Assembly: GCF_020184175.1 (NCBI RefSeq) | Contig: NC_065532.1 | Coordinates: 1,922,001 to 1,986,000, forward strand | Reading direction: 5' to 3' | DNA length: 64,000 nucleotides | Origin: Aphis gossypii | Taxonomy: Eukaryota; Arthropoda; Insecta; Hemiptera; Aphididae | Part shown: one piece after another, positions 39,201-52,100 of the stretch | Layout: every line of letters starts with the position of its first letter | How positions within the stretch are numbered: the first letter of the stretch is position 1 | Translations under genes and position numbers: made by a program | The notes under the pieces: generated by a model | The model's database searches: none | Told to the model about the DNA's origin: nothing | The model's input: only the letters and a program-made list of their open reading frames with translations

Positions 39201-42200
39201 TAATTTATTTATAAAAATTATAATGTTGCATGATATAAAAATTGGCTCACTTAAAATTCCGTTGCAATATCAATAGAGGTACTGTAATTCAATTTTCCGG
39301 TATTATATATTAATAACATACATTATATTTTAAAAAGTATTAAGTATAATAAATAATGATCATTTTTAATAATTTAAATACAACATAATATAGTAAATTT
39401 GTTTCTTGAACCATTAAAACTTAATATAACCAACCTTGTAATAGTAAAACAGAGAACAAAAAAAAACATTTGTTTGGGTAATTGACCATGAATATTGAAA
39501 AATTATAGATAATTATATGGACAGCGGTAAACCACATAATAAAATAATTTGTTTTTAGATTCCGGAAAACTATAATCTTCTGACCTATAGTGTTTAAAAT
39601 ATTTTGTTTTTATTTTTTAGTAACTACATATTTATGTAGTGTAAATACTGTAAACATAATATGCATTTACATTTAATCTCAAAATAATTTTTATTAAATA
39701 ATTTGAAGGTTTTAATTTTAAATAATGAATCATTAAAAAACGATAATTGGTTTAACAACATTTAATTATTTTATTCAATAAGGCAACTGCAGGTTGATGT
39801 AATCAATCATTATAACTCGTTGATATTAATTGATTATAGATCTGTCCAAGAATTAAAATATTTATGCATGTACTTATTAGAAATAATAGGGTTTTTGTTA
39901 TTATCCACATCTACATACATACTTTTATAGTAGACCTACAACTACATGCTAACTTCATCTAACCTAATCTGGCCAGCTATTTTGTCATAATATTGTCTTG
40001 TCAATCAATTGTCAACCTTCATATGCCTCAAGTATTTACTTATACTAAATTAATTATATGGATACTGGTGTCCACATTGGTGGGTTACATGTTGGTTTAT
40101 ATTTAATTAATTTGAAGTGAAAAGAAGTAACATTTAAAGCGTTTAAAAATATCGCCACTTATTATACTCTAATTGTTTTTAATAAATTATGTAAAAAGTA
40201 TCACCAAATATTTTATTATTATTTTTTTTTTTTTTGTATAATTAATTTCAGCCATGGAAGTAGTAGGCGGAAAATGGCGAACAGTGGTTAGCACTTTGCA
40301 TCACATCCCTTTCAATTTAGGTCACATGAGCATGGCTCTCATTTCGTATTTCATTAGAAATTGGAGACAGTTTCAATTGGCTATTACACTTCCCTCGTTG
40401 TTTTTCTTCACGTACTGGTGGTGAGTGTATCCATACTAAGAACTGATTGATCAATATTTGTAGGTGGTTCCTACCTACATAAAACGATTTATTTCTTAGG
40501 ATAATACCGGAAAGTCCACGGTGGTTGTTAGCAGTGGGAAAGGAAAAGCAGGCTCGGAAAATATTAACCACTGGCGCCTCACGGAACAATCGGAAACTGG
40601 ATGGCGAATTCGAAAAATCACTAATGAACAGCCAACCGGAAAAGGGTGGTGATGAGAACAAGGGAAATCTGTTCGACCTGTTTCGGACACCCAATCTGCG
40701 AAAGAAGACGCTGGCCGTGTTCTTCAATTGGATGGTGTGCGGTCTATGCTTCTACGGTCTAGCGCAGTATATGGGCGAGATCGGCGGAAATATATTCATA
40801 AACGTCGCGTCATCTGGGCTCATTGAGTTGCCAGGCGCGTTCCTGTGTATATACCTGATGGAGAAGTTCGGCCGGAGGAACACCTTGCTGTCGGCCAACC
40901 TGGTGACAGCCCTGGCCTGCATACTGATCACGTTCCTGCCTCAGAGTGAGTTATAATGATGATATTACTTAATACGTATGAAATATATATACTGTTTCTG
41001 TGATATAACTAGGATTAACAAAGTCAACGACCAAAAAAACCAATAGTCTGATTGTTTATGAATTTGTATAATGTGCTCTCAAAAGTAACATCATTTTTTT
41101 TTGCTATGGAAAAAAAGTAAAAAAAAAAAAAACAATCAAAATAAATTATTAATTAAATCATACATTATTATAATATAGTGTCAGAGTTGGAATATGTTTT
41201 AAACAAGTGCTTTTGTTTAAAATTGTGATGAATATAGTTTAAAATAAATGTAAATTTAAAGGTAAGAACATTATCGAACATTTTATACGGTATTTTAATT
41301 TTTAAATGAATAATGATTATATGTATAAAATATTAATATTTAAAAAATAAAAAGCACATAATTTACTAAAAAATTAAAGTATCGTAAAAAAATCAACGAC
41401 AAAACATAGATAATGTTCTTATCTTTAAGTTTAATAATTGGTCATTTCACGCTAATATTGTTTAAGTTAAACAAAATTGGTTTTACTGATCATAAATTTG
41501 CCATGTTGTACGTTTATAAGACGTGGACAACACGTGTGAATGGTGGTCTTCTTAAAACAAAAAAAAATGTTAGGTATAGTTAATGCTAAACCGTTAAAAT
41601 GTCTAACCTTTTTTTTAATGGCACTGTCATTAAATAAGTAAAAAAATAGTTTTAAAATAGTTGTCTAACTTTTGTTTCCACAAATACGCCTGTAATTTCC
41701 TCAAAATTCATCTTTCAAGTTACTTACCTATTGTTCATTTGAAACTCATTGAAAGTAAACTAAGTACCTAACTAAGTCTCTCACGCTCATTATTATTTGT
41801 AATATTTTATTTATAAGTAGATATTTAATAGAATATTTACAGAATACTAAAACACTATAAATTCAGTTTGTTATAATTATTTAAAAATAATAATAATAAT
41901 CATAATATACTAAAATAAAATAAATATTTTTCAACAATATTATCAAAACTGTTATAATAATATTTTTGATGTGATGGACCTCTTGTATATTAGAGCAAAT
42001 TTTATCGTTCATGGTACCATCATATAGCTTTATACACCAATATATATTATATTATGCGTTATCACATCCTTAAACCACATCAATTGGCCCTGAACTATAA
42101 AATAATAATATATATATTGGGTATAATATATGATACACGTACAATGTACATATCGCAGTATCGCACCATCAATACCTATATATAATATTACAAGTACCTA

Positions 42201-45200
42201 ATTTATATATTAAAAAAAGTGATTTGAGATCATATACTTTGATCTCTTTTTTTGATCTAATCAAAGATTGATAGGTACTTTAATAGTTATGATTTATCAT
42301 GTTCTAATTATATTTTATACAATTGTAGCATAAAATAAACTGAAGTTGTTCTGATTTTTTAATGGTATTAAAGTTCAACTCATCACAGGGTGAAATTTAA
42401 TGTAACAGTCGACAAACACAATTAGGGAAGTCCAAATCGGATTTAATATCGATTTATATCTATATAGTATATAATAGTAGCGATATCGTAATAACATTTA
42501 TAAGAGTTTAACAGAACTAAAACTAGAAAAAAATATGTAAAATATGTATATAATTTATTTATTTATAGTGGTTATATTACACTTTAGTCGGTTATTAATT
42601 AAAACATTCATAATTCATAGTATGAAAAATATTTAAAAACTAATTACTTTTTGATAATAAAGAATAAGACAAATAAAGGTATTTGCAATAGGCGTACGTA
42701 ATAACAAAAATGTTAATTCATTTTATTGTTAATTTACTTTTATCTGTGAATTATTAGCTTAAACGGTTTGACAACTTTTTATCTGTCAATCAGTTTCTGG
42801 CCTTACTCAAGTTTATTGAACAAACGTTCAGATGGTTTTAACGTTTCTGGAATAAGTATAAATATTTCATTGCTAACTTGTGTAAGACATAGGTTAGGAT
42901 TTGTTATTATATATTTATTACTATAGTGCTTTCTCATTCAATTTACGTTTCTTCATACAATTCAATGATATTTCAATGCAAGAATTTATTAAATTATTCA
43001 CCCCTTGAATTAATAATATATACTTAATTTATGTTAATTGAACGCTTTGATTCCGATATAGCTTATTTAATTTACAAAGATTCCATAAATAATATTGTTT
43101 TTGAATGCCTGTACTACTCTCTATTTCATCTAGTAATATGAGATTCAAACTATATCAACATTCATAATTTTTATATATTTTCCTTTAAATTGGCAAATTG
43201 ATGCTAGTACCTCATCTAGGTATAATCTAATTCTCCGATCAGTTATATTTTTAAATGTTTAATTATAGTTTAATAATAGGACATTGGGGGTTTATAATAT
43301 AAAATATTAACGAAATTACTTTGGATAAATAGAGTACATTTAAATTTTAAATTTAACATATCTACATCAAATTTTTGAAAAAAATATTTGACCACGTGAA
43401 CGGGATCTTCACATAAAATAAATAATAATAATTTTTTTTTTTACCTATTTATGCGATATATTGAGAAAAATAATATAATACCTACATAGATAAGATCGAT
43501 AAATAAAATTATAAATATCTTTATAATTTTGACATCCTTGACTTCAATGGCTATAGACTTACTATAATATAATTTGTGTTAGTGTTCAGGTGTTCCGTTT
43601 AATAATTAATAAATAACTATCATGCTTGTCTTGCAGATTCTGAAGTGGAACATTACAAGTTCATATTAGCGTCGTTGGGCATAGTCGGATCATCGATAGC
43701 TTTTCCAACCATATATCTGTTTAGCGGTGAACTGTTTCCGACCGTGGTGCGCAACGTAGGTGTTGGATCAGCGTCCATGTGCGCTAGGATTGGTTCCGTA
43801 ATAGCTCCGTTCGTCTCGTCTCTGGTACTTATATTTTACTGCACTACGATAACTACAATAACCAGGGCATGACTATAATACGTTCCAAAAACCAAAAAAT
43901 AAAAAATAAAATTGTTTTCTTAAGTAAAATAATTTGATCGACATTATTTTAAAGTACCAAAAACGTTGCCCAAAACAATGAAAAAAATAGTTTCCTAAAT
44001 GCAAATTCAAATTAATACCTACACCATAAGATTCGATAATTAATACTACACACTAATATTTAATTTTTCTCTAAAAATAAATACATACCTATTTAAATTT
44101 GTATTTACATTCGTAAACTCCATTCAAATATGCACATGTAGAAAATTATTTCAAGATATTCAAATACCTATTGTTTTAAAATATGTTTTTTTATCTTCAC
44201 ATTTTTGTTAGCTATTAAATATTAAAATATTAAAACAAATACGTAATATTATTACAGTATTACGTTTTAAAAAAATCGATAATCAGAGTATAAACCATAG
44301 GTACACTCGTAAAATGTATAGTAAACAAGCGATTTAATTGTTTGAATATTTTAAATAATAAATAAACTGTAAAAGAATTCAACGCAATTTCCTCTGTTGT
44401 ACAAAAAATTTAAGTATTCAACATTTCGTTATCTTCGTTACTATGAATTATACTTGTCGAAAAACGAAAATTGACACCGTCTGTCCGAACAAGTCGTCAA
44501 GCTCCGGTGGATCAACAATATATTACACGTTGCTATTATTGTTACGAATTACGATATTGACTCTTGCGACAGAATTAATCATGAATGATCTAACGCAAAA
44601 CTCTTAATGTTCTGTTGTTTGAAGGGAGTGTTCAACGTGTACTTACCGCCAATGATTTTCGGCACTGTGCCACTGATTGGCGCTCTACTGTGTCTATTGT
44701 TGCCGGAAACGAGAGGCGCGCAATTGCCGGTAACCATTGAAGACGGAGAACGTTTTGGACTCAAAGTAACGTATGTATCATTTATGCAGTTATATTTTTT
44801 ATAATAACATCGTTATAATATGAAATACAGAGTACAAAGTGTGTGTAAGTAGTAATTTTATATGAACTGCAGCACTGTTGATATAGGTATACTTTGAAAA
44901 AATTAAGACATGTCGCCATGTAGGTAGGTGGATATAGGTATATGCAAAAATGTAATAACTCCAACGTTGTATATTGTTTATACTTTTTTATCCTCGTGTT
45001 TGTTATTCGTGAAACATTCACTATGTAGGTATATTAAATTTCAATGTAAATGGTTTTAATATATAATAAATAAACTATTTCTAAATCTATGATTAGGTAC
45101 AACGATTAGTAATTACATAATATATATCATATTTTTTAATCTGTTAAAAATATTTTTCATTATAATATTATTATAGTACTTTCCTAATTATATTCGAATC

Positions 45201-45843
45201 AAATAATAAGACATTCTATAACCAACAAATACATAATTTTTTTCGCATCTCCTTTCCATTTTTTTTTTTGAAATCAAGCACTGCAGGTTGTATTGCTTAT
45301 CGTGCTCGTTCACAATAATTTTGTATTATATAATTAGATAGGTACCTATAAGTACTGTTATATTAATATGAGAATAAACCAGTTACATAATATTATAAAT
45401 ACAGTGATCCATAAGATATTTAATATTTCAGACAACACTAATGGCTTAGAAAATATTTCTTTTACATAATTTAAGTCATTAAGTCATTACATTAAAAATG
45501 ATTTTTTTAATTTTTTTTTTACTATATTTTATAAGTTTCATTCTAAGTTTTTATTCTTTTTAAATACTTTGAAAACTAGTCATCTTTGGAATAAGGAATT
45601 AAAAGTACATGTTACCATTAAAAAAGTGAAAAGCTTTTAATGACATAAAATAATATTAAGAAAATATTTTGAAAAATGTCAATGATTATTTAAATAATGA
45701 GTATCTTAAATTAAATTGATTGCCCGGTGTACTAATCTATACTTGTGTGTTGAAAACAATTATTCTGTTGCAGAAAATTGCCAACAAAGACTGCGGAAAA
45801 CGGAACACACAATACAGGATTCGTAGCCGACGAACAATTATAA
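27265..45843 (+). CDS. SLC22 / carcinine-transporter-like organic cation transporter (major facilitator superfamily)
   Basis: Coding pieces: base A at 27265, then 36921-37294, 38496-38599, 39030-39184, 40252-40420, 40500-40945, 43637-43824, 44625-44770 and 45774-45843 (TAA). All junctions are GT-AG with matching phases, giving 550 residues. Residues 41-65 form the first membrane helix (DFGWWQFWITFALSLLKFPI, then AWHQLAIIFLA), followed by a Cys-containing extracellular loop. GMFSDKYGRK marks the loop 2-3 signature, IIPESPRWLLAVGK (about 269-282) the SLC22 signature after helix 6, MEKFGRRN (about 390) the loop 8-9 repeat, and FSGELFPTVVRN and LPETRGAQLP the usual helix 11-12 blocks. Length fits the family. 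The DFG..QFW...LKFPIAWHQ start is typical of insect carcinine-transporter-like members; Drosophila CarT imports carcinine in photoreceptors. The substrate here cannot be read from sequence. The middle intracellular loop (about 285-320) is hydrophilic. The gene converges with the SLC16-like gene. Confidence 0.85.
28557..28835. repeat. Long foldback hairpin, two 114-bp arms with a 51-bp spacer
   Basis: Arm 28557-28670 is inverted at 28722-28835. For example ATAAAATTGATAATAAGG opens the left arm and TTATTATCAATTTTAT closes the right, and AAGCTTTCAATCTTATTTTT pairs with AAAAATAAGATTGAAAGC. By eye only about ten positions differ. There is no coding capacity and no target duplication was seen. Transcribed within the intron it would form a nearly perfect duplex. 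Confidence 0.85.
35100..35282. repeat. Second foldback hairpin, about 71-bp arms with a 40-bp spacer
   Basis: The left arm 35100-35170 (AAATCATTTATAATTAATTC then TTATTGG, ending TAGAAGTGTT) is inverted at 35211-35282 (AACACTTCTA ... CCAATAAGAATTAATTATAA ...). The 27 outer bases pair perfectly; the middle is diverged; the inner 10 pair perfectly. Confidence 0.8.
35640..35953 (-). repeat. Inverted copy of the ACTAGCTG repeat family
   Basis: On the minus strand the stretch begins ACTAGCTGTCACCAGCGTAC, close to ACTAGCTGACCCCGTGTACT at 22073. It runs through GC-richer text (CGGCGCCGTGGATAG) and has TCTTTATTTCCTTTATTCC near 35735-35716. A dispersed SINE-like or LINE-derived repeat; the inner limit is uncertain. 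Confidence 0.5.
37550..37625. repeat. Dispersed repeat shared with 63.1 kb
   Basis: The word TATTCAAAATCTGATTTTTG followed by AAATTTTTAA is present here (about 37560) and at 63116-63146 in the same orientation, each preceded by a CTTCTT-rich stretch and followed by CTTAAAGAC. Only two diverged copies lie in the window. Confidence 0.55.
38700..38932 (+). pseudogene. LINE ORF2 C-terminal remnant in an SLC22-like intron
   Basis: The segment reads, with one frame slip, FKFLGIKDGKGIAID then RDVWRDIMVEAMGLKSK and a TAA stop. This D.xxWRxxVxEAMGL ending is what I know from the C-termini of insect LINE reverse-transcriptase polyproteins. Upstream text is too decayed to read. It is shorter than 100 readable codons and dead. 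Confidence 0.6.
41395..41560. repeat. One-ended copy of inverted-repeat family A
   Basis: TTTAAGTTTAATAATTGGTC then ATTTCACGCTAATATTGTTT parallels TTTAAGTTTGATAATAGGTC then ATTTCATTCTAATATTTAAG at about 12030. The outer part (AAATTTGCCATGTTG, then TTTATAAGAC) matches the ends of the 11.8-kb copy. No opposite arm was recognised nearby. Confidence 0.55.
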
Positions 45844-46187
45844 CATCAAACAATTTGTGAATATTGTGTTTTATTATGTTATTATTTTATACCATATGAA
45901 GACGCTGTCGGTCATACATTTGTCATTCATTATAGATTAATATTATACACACGCAAAGAAAACAATGTAAATATTGAATTATTGAATATTTAATTACGGT
46001 AAAAAAGGGTAAAAGTATTTTAATGACCAACTTCTTTGAGATTTTTCACATTAATCAAGTACATTTCTCATAAATGAAATATAAATTGTAAAATAGATAT
46101 TTTTATAAATTAATGTTGATGTATCTATGTAATCTTTGCCATTTATTATATTAGATTCTTATTATAATATATGCTCGACGAATATTT

Positions 46188-46193
46188 AATAAA
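46188..46193 (+). terminator. Poly(A) signal of the SLC22-like gene
   Basis: AATAAA 345 bases after the stop codon (45843), in the text TTTAATAAAGTAATTTTAGG. It is the first canonical signal downstream and gives a normal-length 3' UTR. Confidence 0.5.
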
Positions 46194-49157
46194 GTAATTT
46201 TAGGAAACAATTGTATATATTTTATACCATAATTAAATTCTGATTTCCAACTATAACTTATAAGTATTATAGAAATTATTCGTTTTGAAAAATATAATAT
46301 GATAAAAGGAAGAGTAGGTAAGCTCATCTATAAAAATTATATAGCGTACCGGTAAAAAAATGTATCCTTTTGAATATTTACTATTTTTTATATTAACATT
46401 GATTTAAGTGTATTATTGGTACCTACACAATTATACGGTATTGAATTCAAAAAGCCTTCTGTCACCTTAACGTCGGAGAATTAACATAATACAATTTTAT
46501 GTTAGGACGACAAATCAAAATAATAGGTATGCCCTTGTGAGTGTAAATAAAAATCAACAAAGTAATAGACTATTACAATTTACAAGTGCCAAAAATGATC
46601 AAAGTGTTGATTAATAGTAGCAGAACGAAGAGTCGGCAACTACATATTTATATTACTAAAATACGTTAAAGTGAATTGAACATAATTCTTTATACAATAG
46701 AACATTGGGACAGATTTAGATTTAAATTTATATGTTTACTTAATAAATATAATAAAGCTTAAAAGTTAGTACGTTTGAATGCGCTAATTTCGTATAAACT
46801 ATTCGACTGGGCCGATTTCAATAGATATATTAATTCGACGAATTCCCCGAGATTTAAAAAAATATTTTTATTTTATTTTTTAATTTCTATAGATTTCTAT
46901 AAGGTGGCTTACAGCTCAAAAAAGGATTTAGTTTTGGCTCACGAAAATCGAATAATTATTTGTTAGGGTTTGTTTGTATAGGGTTACCATTGGCAACAGA
47001 AAATAATATGAAAAATACAATTGATGTTAACTAGCAGAACAACATGTATTGTTATGCAATTTTTTTTTAAATAAAATAAAACAGTATATTTAATTTATTA
47101 TTTGTTATTCAAATTTAGGCACATCAAAAGGCAGTGCCATGATGTTTGTTGCTTATCAACTAAATAACTATTTAACCGAATTTGATGAAAATTTGAGATT
47201 GTTTTTAGAAAATCGGGAATGTTAACTGTAGTGCCGTAACTATCCCCCATGGTTCACTAAGTGAATTTTATTTTTTGGTACTTATTTTCTTTTCATTTTA
47301 TGGATAAAATAATGAAATACTGCAAAATTACAATTACAGTATTAATAAAACAGTGTAATACAGCTTAATAAGTGATGGATAATGCACTTACTTTTTGGTG
47401 GGTGGGGGTTTACTATATAAAATTATCACTGTTATTTTTTTGGTTTATGCTTAGAATTTTTTTGTTATTCATCAAATTAAATAATACCGTTCAATTAAAA
47501 CAATTTCACTAGTCATTAATAACTATCTAATCAAATTTTTAAGTTAAGGCAATTTTTTTATTGGGGACCCAATTTGCAGTATTTTTCTTAATAAATTGCA
47601 TTAAATAACCAAATGATTATAATAAGTAATTTATAAAACAGTTTAAAAAGATTAAAAGATTTAAAAGATTTACAGCTTTAACGTAATCAGTTAATTCATG
47701 TTGTATCAGAAAAGTTAATAAGTTTGATTCTCTCTCTACAAGTACAACAAAAATATTGAAGTTAAATCAATTTTGAATAATAGTTAAGGAACCATTTTCT
47801 TCTAAATAAGAAAATTTAGATAATTTCACAAAAGTATATTACATTTAAAAATGTAATTTACTACCAGACATAAATCCATTTTGTAATATAAAGAATGCTA
47901 TACCAGGTAACAATGACCATGTATTTATAGTTGATCATATATTTAAATATATATCAAGTACTTTTCAAGAATAATAGTTACTAGAAAAGACAATTACCAA
48001 AGGATAAAAAATTGGAAAAAAAACATGTAAATAATAAAATGTAATTCAATTAGAAACATAGTTAAAGAATTTTAACATAAATAAAATAATTAACAATTTG
48101 TAAACAAATAATAATTATATAATAATAAATAAAAAAAGAACTATATCAGTCACGGTTTTGAGTGAATATTATATTCAATTGAACTAATTATAAAAAAAAT
48201 TAATTTATTTTAATTTGCTTCTAAAAAAAATTGCTTAATGCCATTAAAATCACAATTATAAATCTAAATAGCAGTCTTTAAAAAAATAAATTTGTAATAT
48301 AACTCATATACTAGTTATATTTTAACTGTAGTTGTAATATTAAGAAAAACTATAAATGTATATTATGTGAAAATTGTATTACAGATACAAGTATATTATT
48401 TGTTTTTATACATAAACATACATAAAAACATAATATTCTTTGTATTTAAGTATTAAGGTATGTATCAGAATATCATAATTAATAAATATGATCACAAGTA
48501 GCATCAATTTTATAAATAAAAATTATTGCATAATTGGAAATAAATAATAAAATTATTTTAATAACTGAGCAAATTCATTATTATTATAATACCTAATAAT
48601 AAATTTGCAAGTAGTCTATATAAAAGCAATAAAGTAGGTAGTGGCCAAAACTTTGTTCGACAAGTATACAACTGCACTGTTACAAAAATTAAAATGTTAT
48701 AGATACAATTATAACAGTAAAATACTTATTAAATGAAACGTATACGATATACATTGAATACTATTTAATAGTTCTAAAACTAACGAATTCTGTGCTTTTC
48801 AAATTAGTTATTTAATACTTATGAGAAATATACTTTGGGCTGTTACCTATTATACCCAGGGTCAATTAAAAATCTAAATACATGAAATTTAGAAATATTA
48901 ATTGAAAATCATTTACTAGATTTCATAGTTGAAATACCTGTTTTAAAATGAAAATTATCATTTATGAATAAACAATTAAGTAAGATAAAAAATAGGAGTA
49001 TTGAATAATAAACTATAATATGTTATGTATGACACTGTAATGACAAATAATATGCTCACACATTTAAAAAAAAATTAGACATCAAACCCAACTGGAATTT
49101 GAATGCATCATTATGGAGATTTTAACTTGTTAATAAATAATAAGTAATAGTCGGTAT
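46194..49157. other. Intergenic region between two convergent transporter genes
   Basis: No exon or RNA gene is supported. It must contain the 3' UTR of the minus-strand SLC16-like gene just below 49158, but no canonical AATAAA for that strand was found close by. The open frame at 46775 has no features. Confidence 0.45.
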
Positions 49158-52100
49158 TTAGACACTTGTTGCCAAACTTGAACGTCTTTTAGCTGTAAAT
49201 ATCACATTGTCTTCAATTGCTGCACATCTGTTAAAAGAAAAATTAAAAATTAAATAGTTAAACAATACATTTTTTCTCGTTAAAAACCAAGCATATACAT
49301 ATTATTTAGGTATAATATACTGAAATACTTTAAATAGAATAATCTGTTTACTATTGGTACGAAAAACTACAAATATCATAATGAAAAGTTATCATGTTAT
49401 ATTAGTAAGTCCTACTAGAAATTTAATAACATACAATAGAAACAACAAAAACTAAAATAAGGTTAGGATGGCTTAATTTTTAATAAATTAACACAATTAA
49501 AAAAAAATGAAAATTAATTTTCCTATGCTCACCTCCATTTTTTTTTTATGATAAAATTATCCAAATTATAAATAAAGAAAAATAGTCCACAATAATAGAT
49601 TTAATGATTGGAGGGAGGGGCTACAATGACTTTAAAAATATAGTAGGTAATTGATATTTATCATAGTTAATTTGTAAAAATTGTTTAGTGTTATAAATAC
49701 TACACTAAATATTACACCTTTATTCGTTTTGTATTTGGTGTAAAATCATTAAGAATTATTATCATTAATTAATCAAAATTAATAATTCAGATACTTTTCA
49801 TTCAAATGTATAGATTATTAATATTAATTAGATACATCAATATTTTTAAGAAAATAAAACCATCAGCTTTCAAATGTACAATAGGAAAGGGGTTTATGTT
49901 ATATTGCATAATAAATATTTATAAAATTACTTTTTGCAATTCGAAGCTATGCTCATTATCTTATTTTTGTGATTTTTTAATAGTGCTTGTTTCCTTCTAT
50001 ATCGTGCCATTTTTTTTATTATTGGATGAACAAACAATAATAAGCCCGATAATGCAATGAATAAACCGGCTAGATAAAAAGATAAGTCATAACTTTCTGT
50101 TATATCATATAGACCACCTACAACAAAACAAATACACAATTTAATTATTTATAGTTTACATCAATGTTTCCCAGCCTTTTTGTAATGGTGACCCAAAAAT
50201 GTACTGCTTTTTGGTTACACGATCTACCCCTACTGGCACTTAAATGTCCTTTTTCTTAATATTCTCCAATTTTTTTTTCATATATTTATTTATAGGTTGT
50301 CAGTCATCAGTCCCATAACCCAAAATTGGATCGTGACCATAGGTTGGGAAACACTGGTTTACATTATAATTTATAATATATAAAAATCAAACATTTTTTG
50401 TATAGAACTAACCAGCTAAAGGGGGTCCGATTAAATTAGCAATTCCTTGTACTAATAACAGAACACCATAAGCATTGGTGAATCGTTCCAAGGAGATGAT
50501 TTCAACTAATATGATTGAGGTGAACGAATAGTTTGCAGAAATGAAGAGGCCAAAGAAACCAGATAAAACACCTAAACTTAAATAACTTCCAAATACTGGA
50601 ACTAATGCAATAACGAGACCACATAGTACCATTGAAACTGCATATACCATGTTGGCGTTAACCCAAGCTTTATCACCAGCCCATCCTAATAATATCTATA
50701 ACAAAAATAAAATAAACAATTTTATTAAATGGATTAAGTTGTATAAGTGATTGAAGATTGAATTACTTCTCCAAACATATTTAGTATTCCAATCAAACTG
50801 ATTAGGTATGATGCATCTTCATCAGAGTGTCCTTTCTTTATAGCCAAATCTGCAATGTAAACATATGGTACATCATACCAAGTATACAAAAGGAAATTTG
50901 ATATCGCAAACAATAGGAAGGGCATGTTTTTGAAATGTGAAAAATCCATCATGTCAAGTAGTAGATACCATAATTCCCAGAGTCCAGCTGACCACTATTA
51001 ATCATTTTAAATAAAAAATTAATGATGTACCTAAACAGTAAACATTATAAATTATTGTATTATTTGTTATGGGTACTTCATGTTTTTCTTTAGCAATTGT
51101 TGTCATCGAGTTGCGGTAAATATTTGGACAAGAAGATGCTCTTAATCTGTATCTGTTTATATTGAGCATGGCACCTCTATATGTTAACGAATGTCTGTAA
51201 CATAATTATTGTTTTGGTTATAAACAAAATCATAGTTCCTACAATGATAAATTAAAATAAACTTACCTGTGAATCTTAATGTCTTGGAGATACGCGGTCT
51301 GAAGACGTTTGACTTGTGGATTATCTTTTTTTATCCACCAATCGTAATCACCATTTTTTAAAATGATATTAGTACCATTATTAATTTTCATTATGCCCAC
51401 TTGATTATTTTTACCACTAACAGAATCGGTTTTATTTTCTTGACTCTCTATTAACTTTTGTATGCCAATAATTTGATTGACGTGTAAACTCTGAGTTGGA
51501 GACATATTACCCTTGAAAAAAACATAAATATAAATATAATATTGTCGGAGAGTGAACAGAGTAACAGCACTTGTGATATTTACCGACTCGTTAATGCGTC
51601 CGCTGTCACTGAAACTTTTAGAGGGTATCAGCAGACTAGGGTAGTTTTGGACAAGCACTGAGTAGAGCTGTTTTTTCTGTGTGAGCGCCTCGATGACTTC
51701 TAGCGGGACGTTCTCGTGGTTGTTGACGAACGTGGGCAAGTTGACCAGAGAATTGCATAGCCGCTGGTCTTTAGCAGCAGCGCAACAGTCGTGCATGCCA
51801 CCACCACCCCTGCCGACCGATTGCGCCGTCATACCGCCACCACCGCTGCCACCGTCTTCGCCTTGGAGGAAGGACACGACGACACCTGGATGAGCCGGGT
51901 CCATCGAATCGTCCTTACCGGCGGCTCCACAACCGGAAGTCGGAGAGGAAGGGAGCTGCGTGTGTTGAGAATGTCTGTCGTAGCTGGCGGTGGACTTGAG
52001 TCGACGCTTCTGGAGTCGAGCGTCTTTCTTGCGCTTCCACTCGTTCTGGGCCCGTTCCTTGGTCCACGGCAGGTCACGCATCAGCATACCGAACACGCAC

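Noticed and set aside
40317..40727. Minus-strand open frame of 136 codons over the SLC22-like PESPRWLL exon
   Set aside because: It crosses an intron of the real gene and has no independent support.
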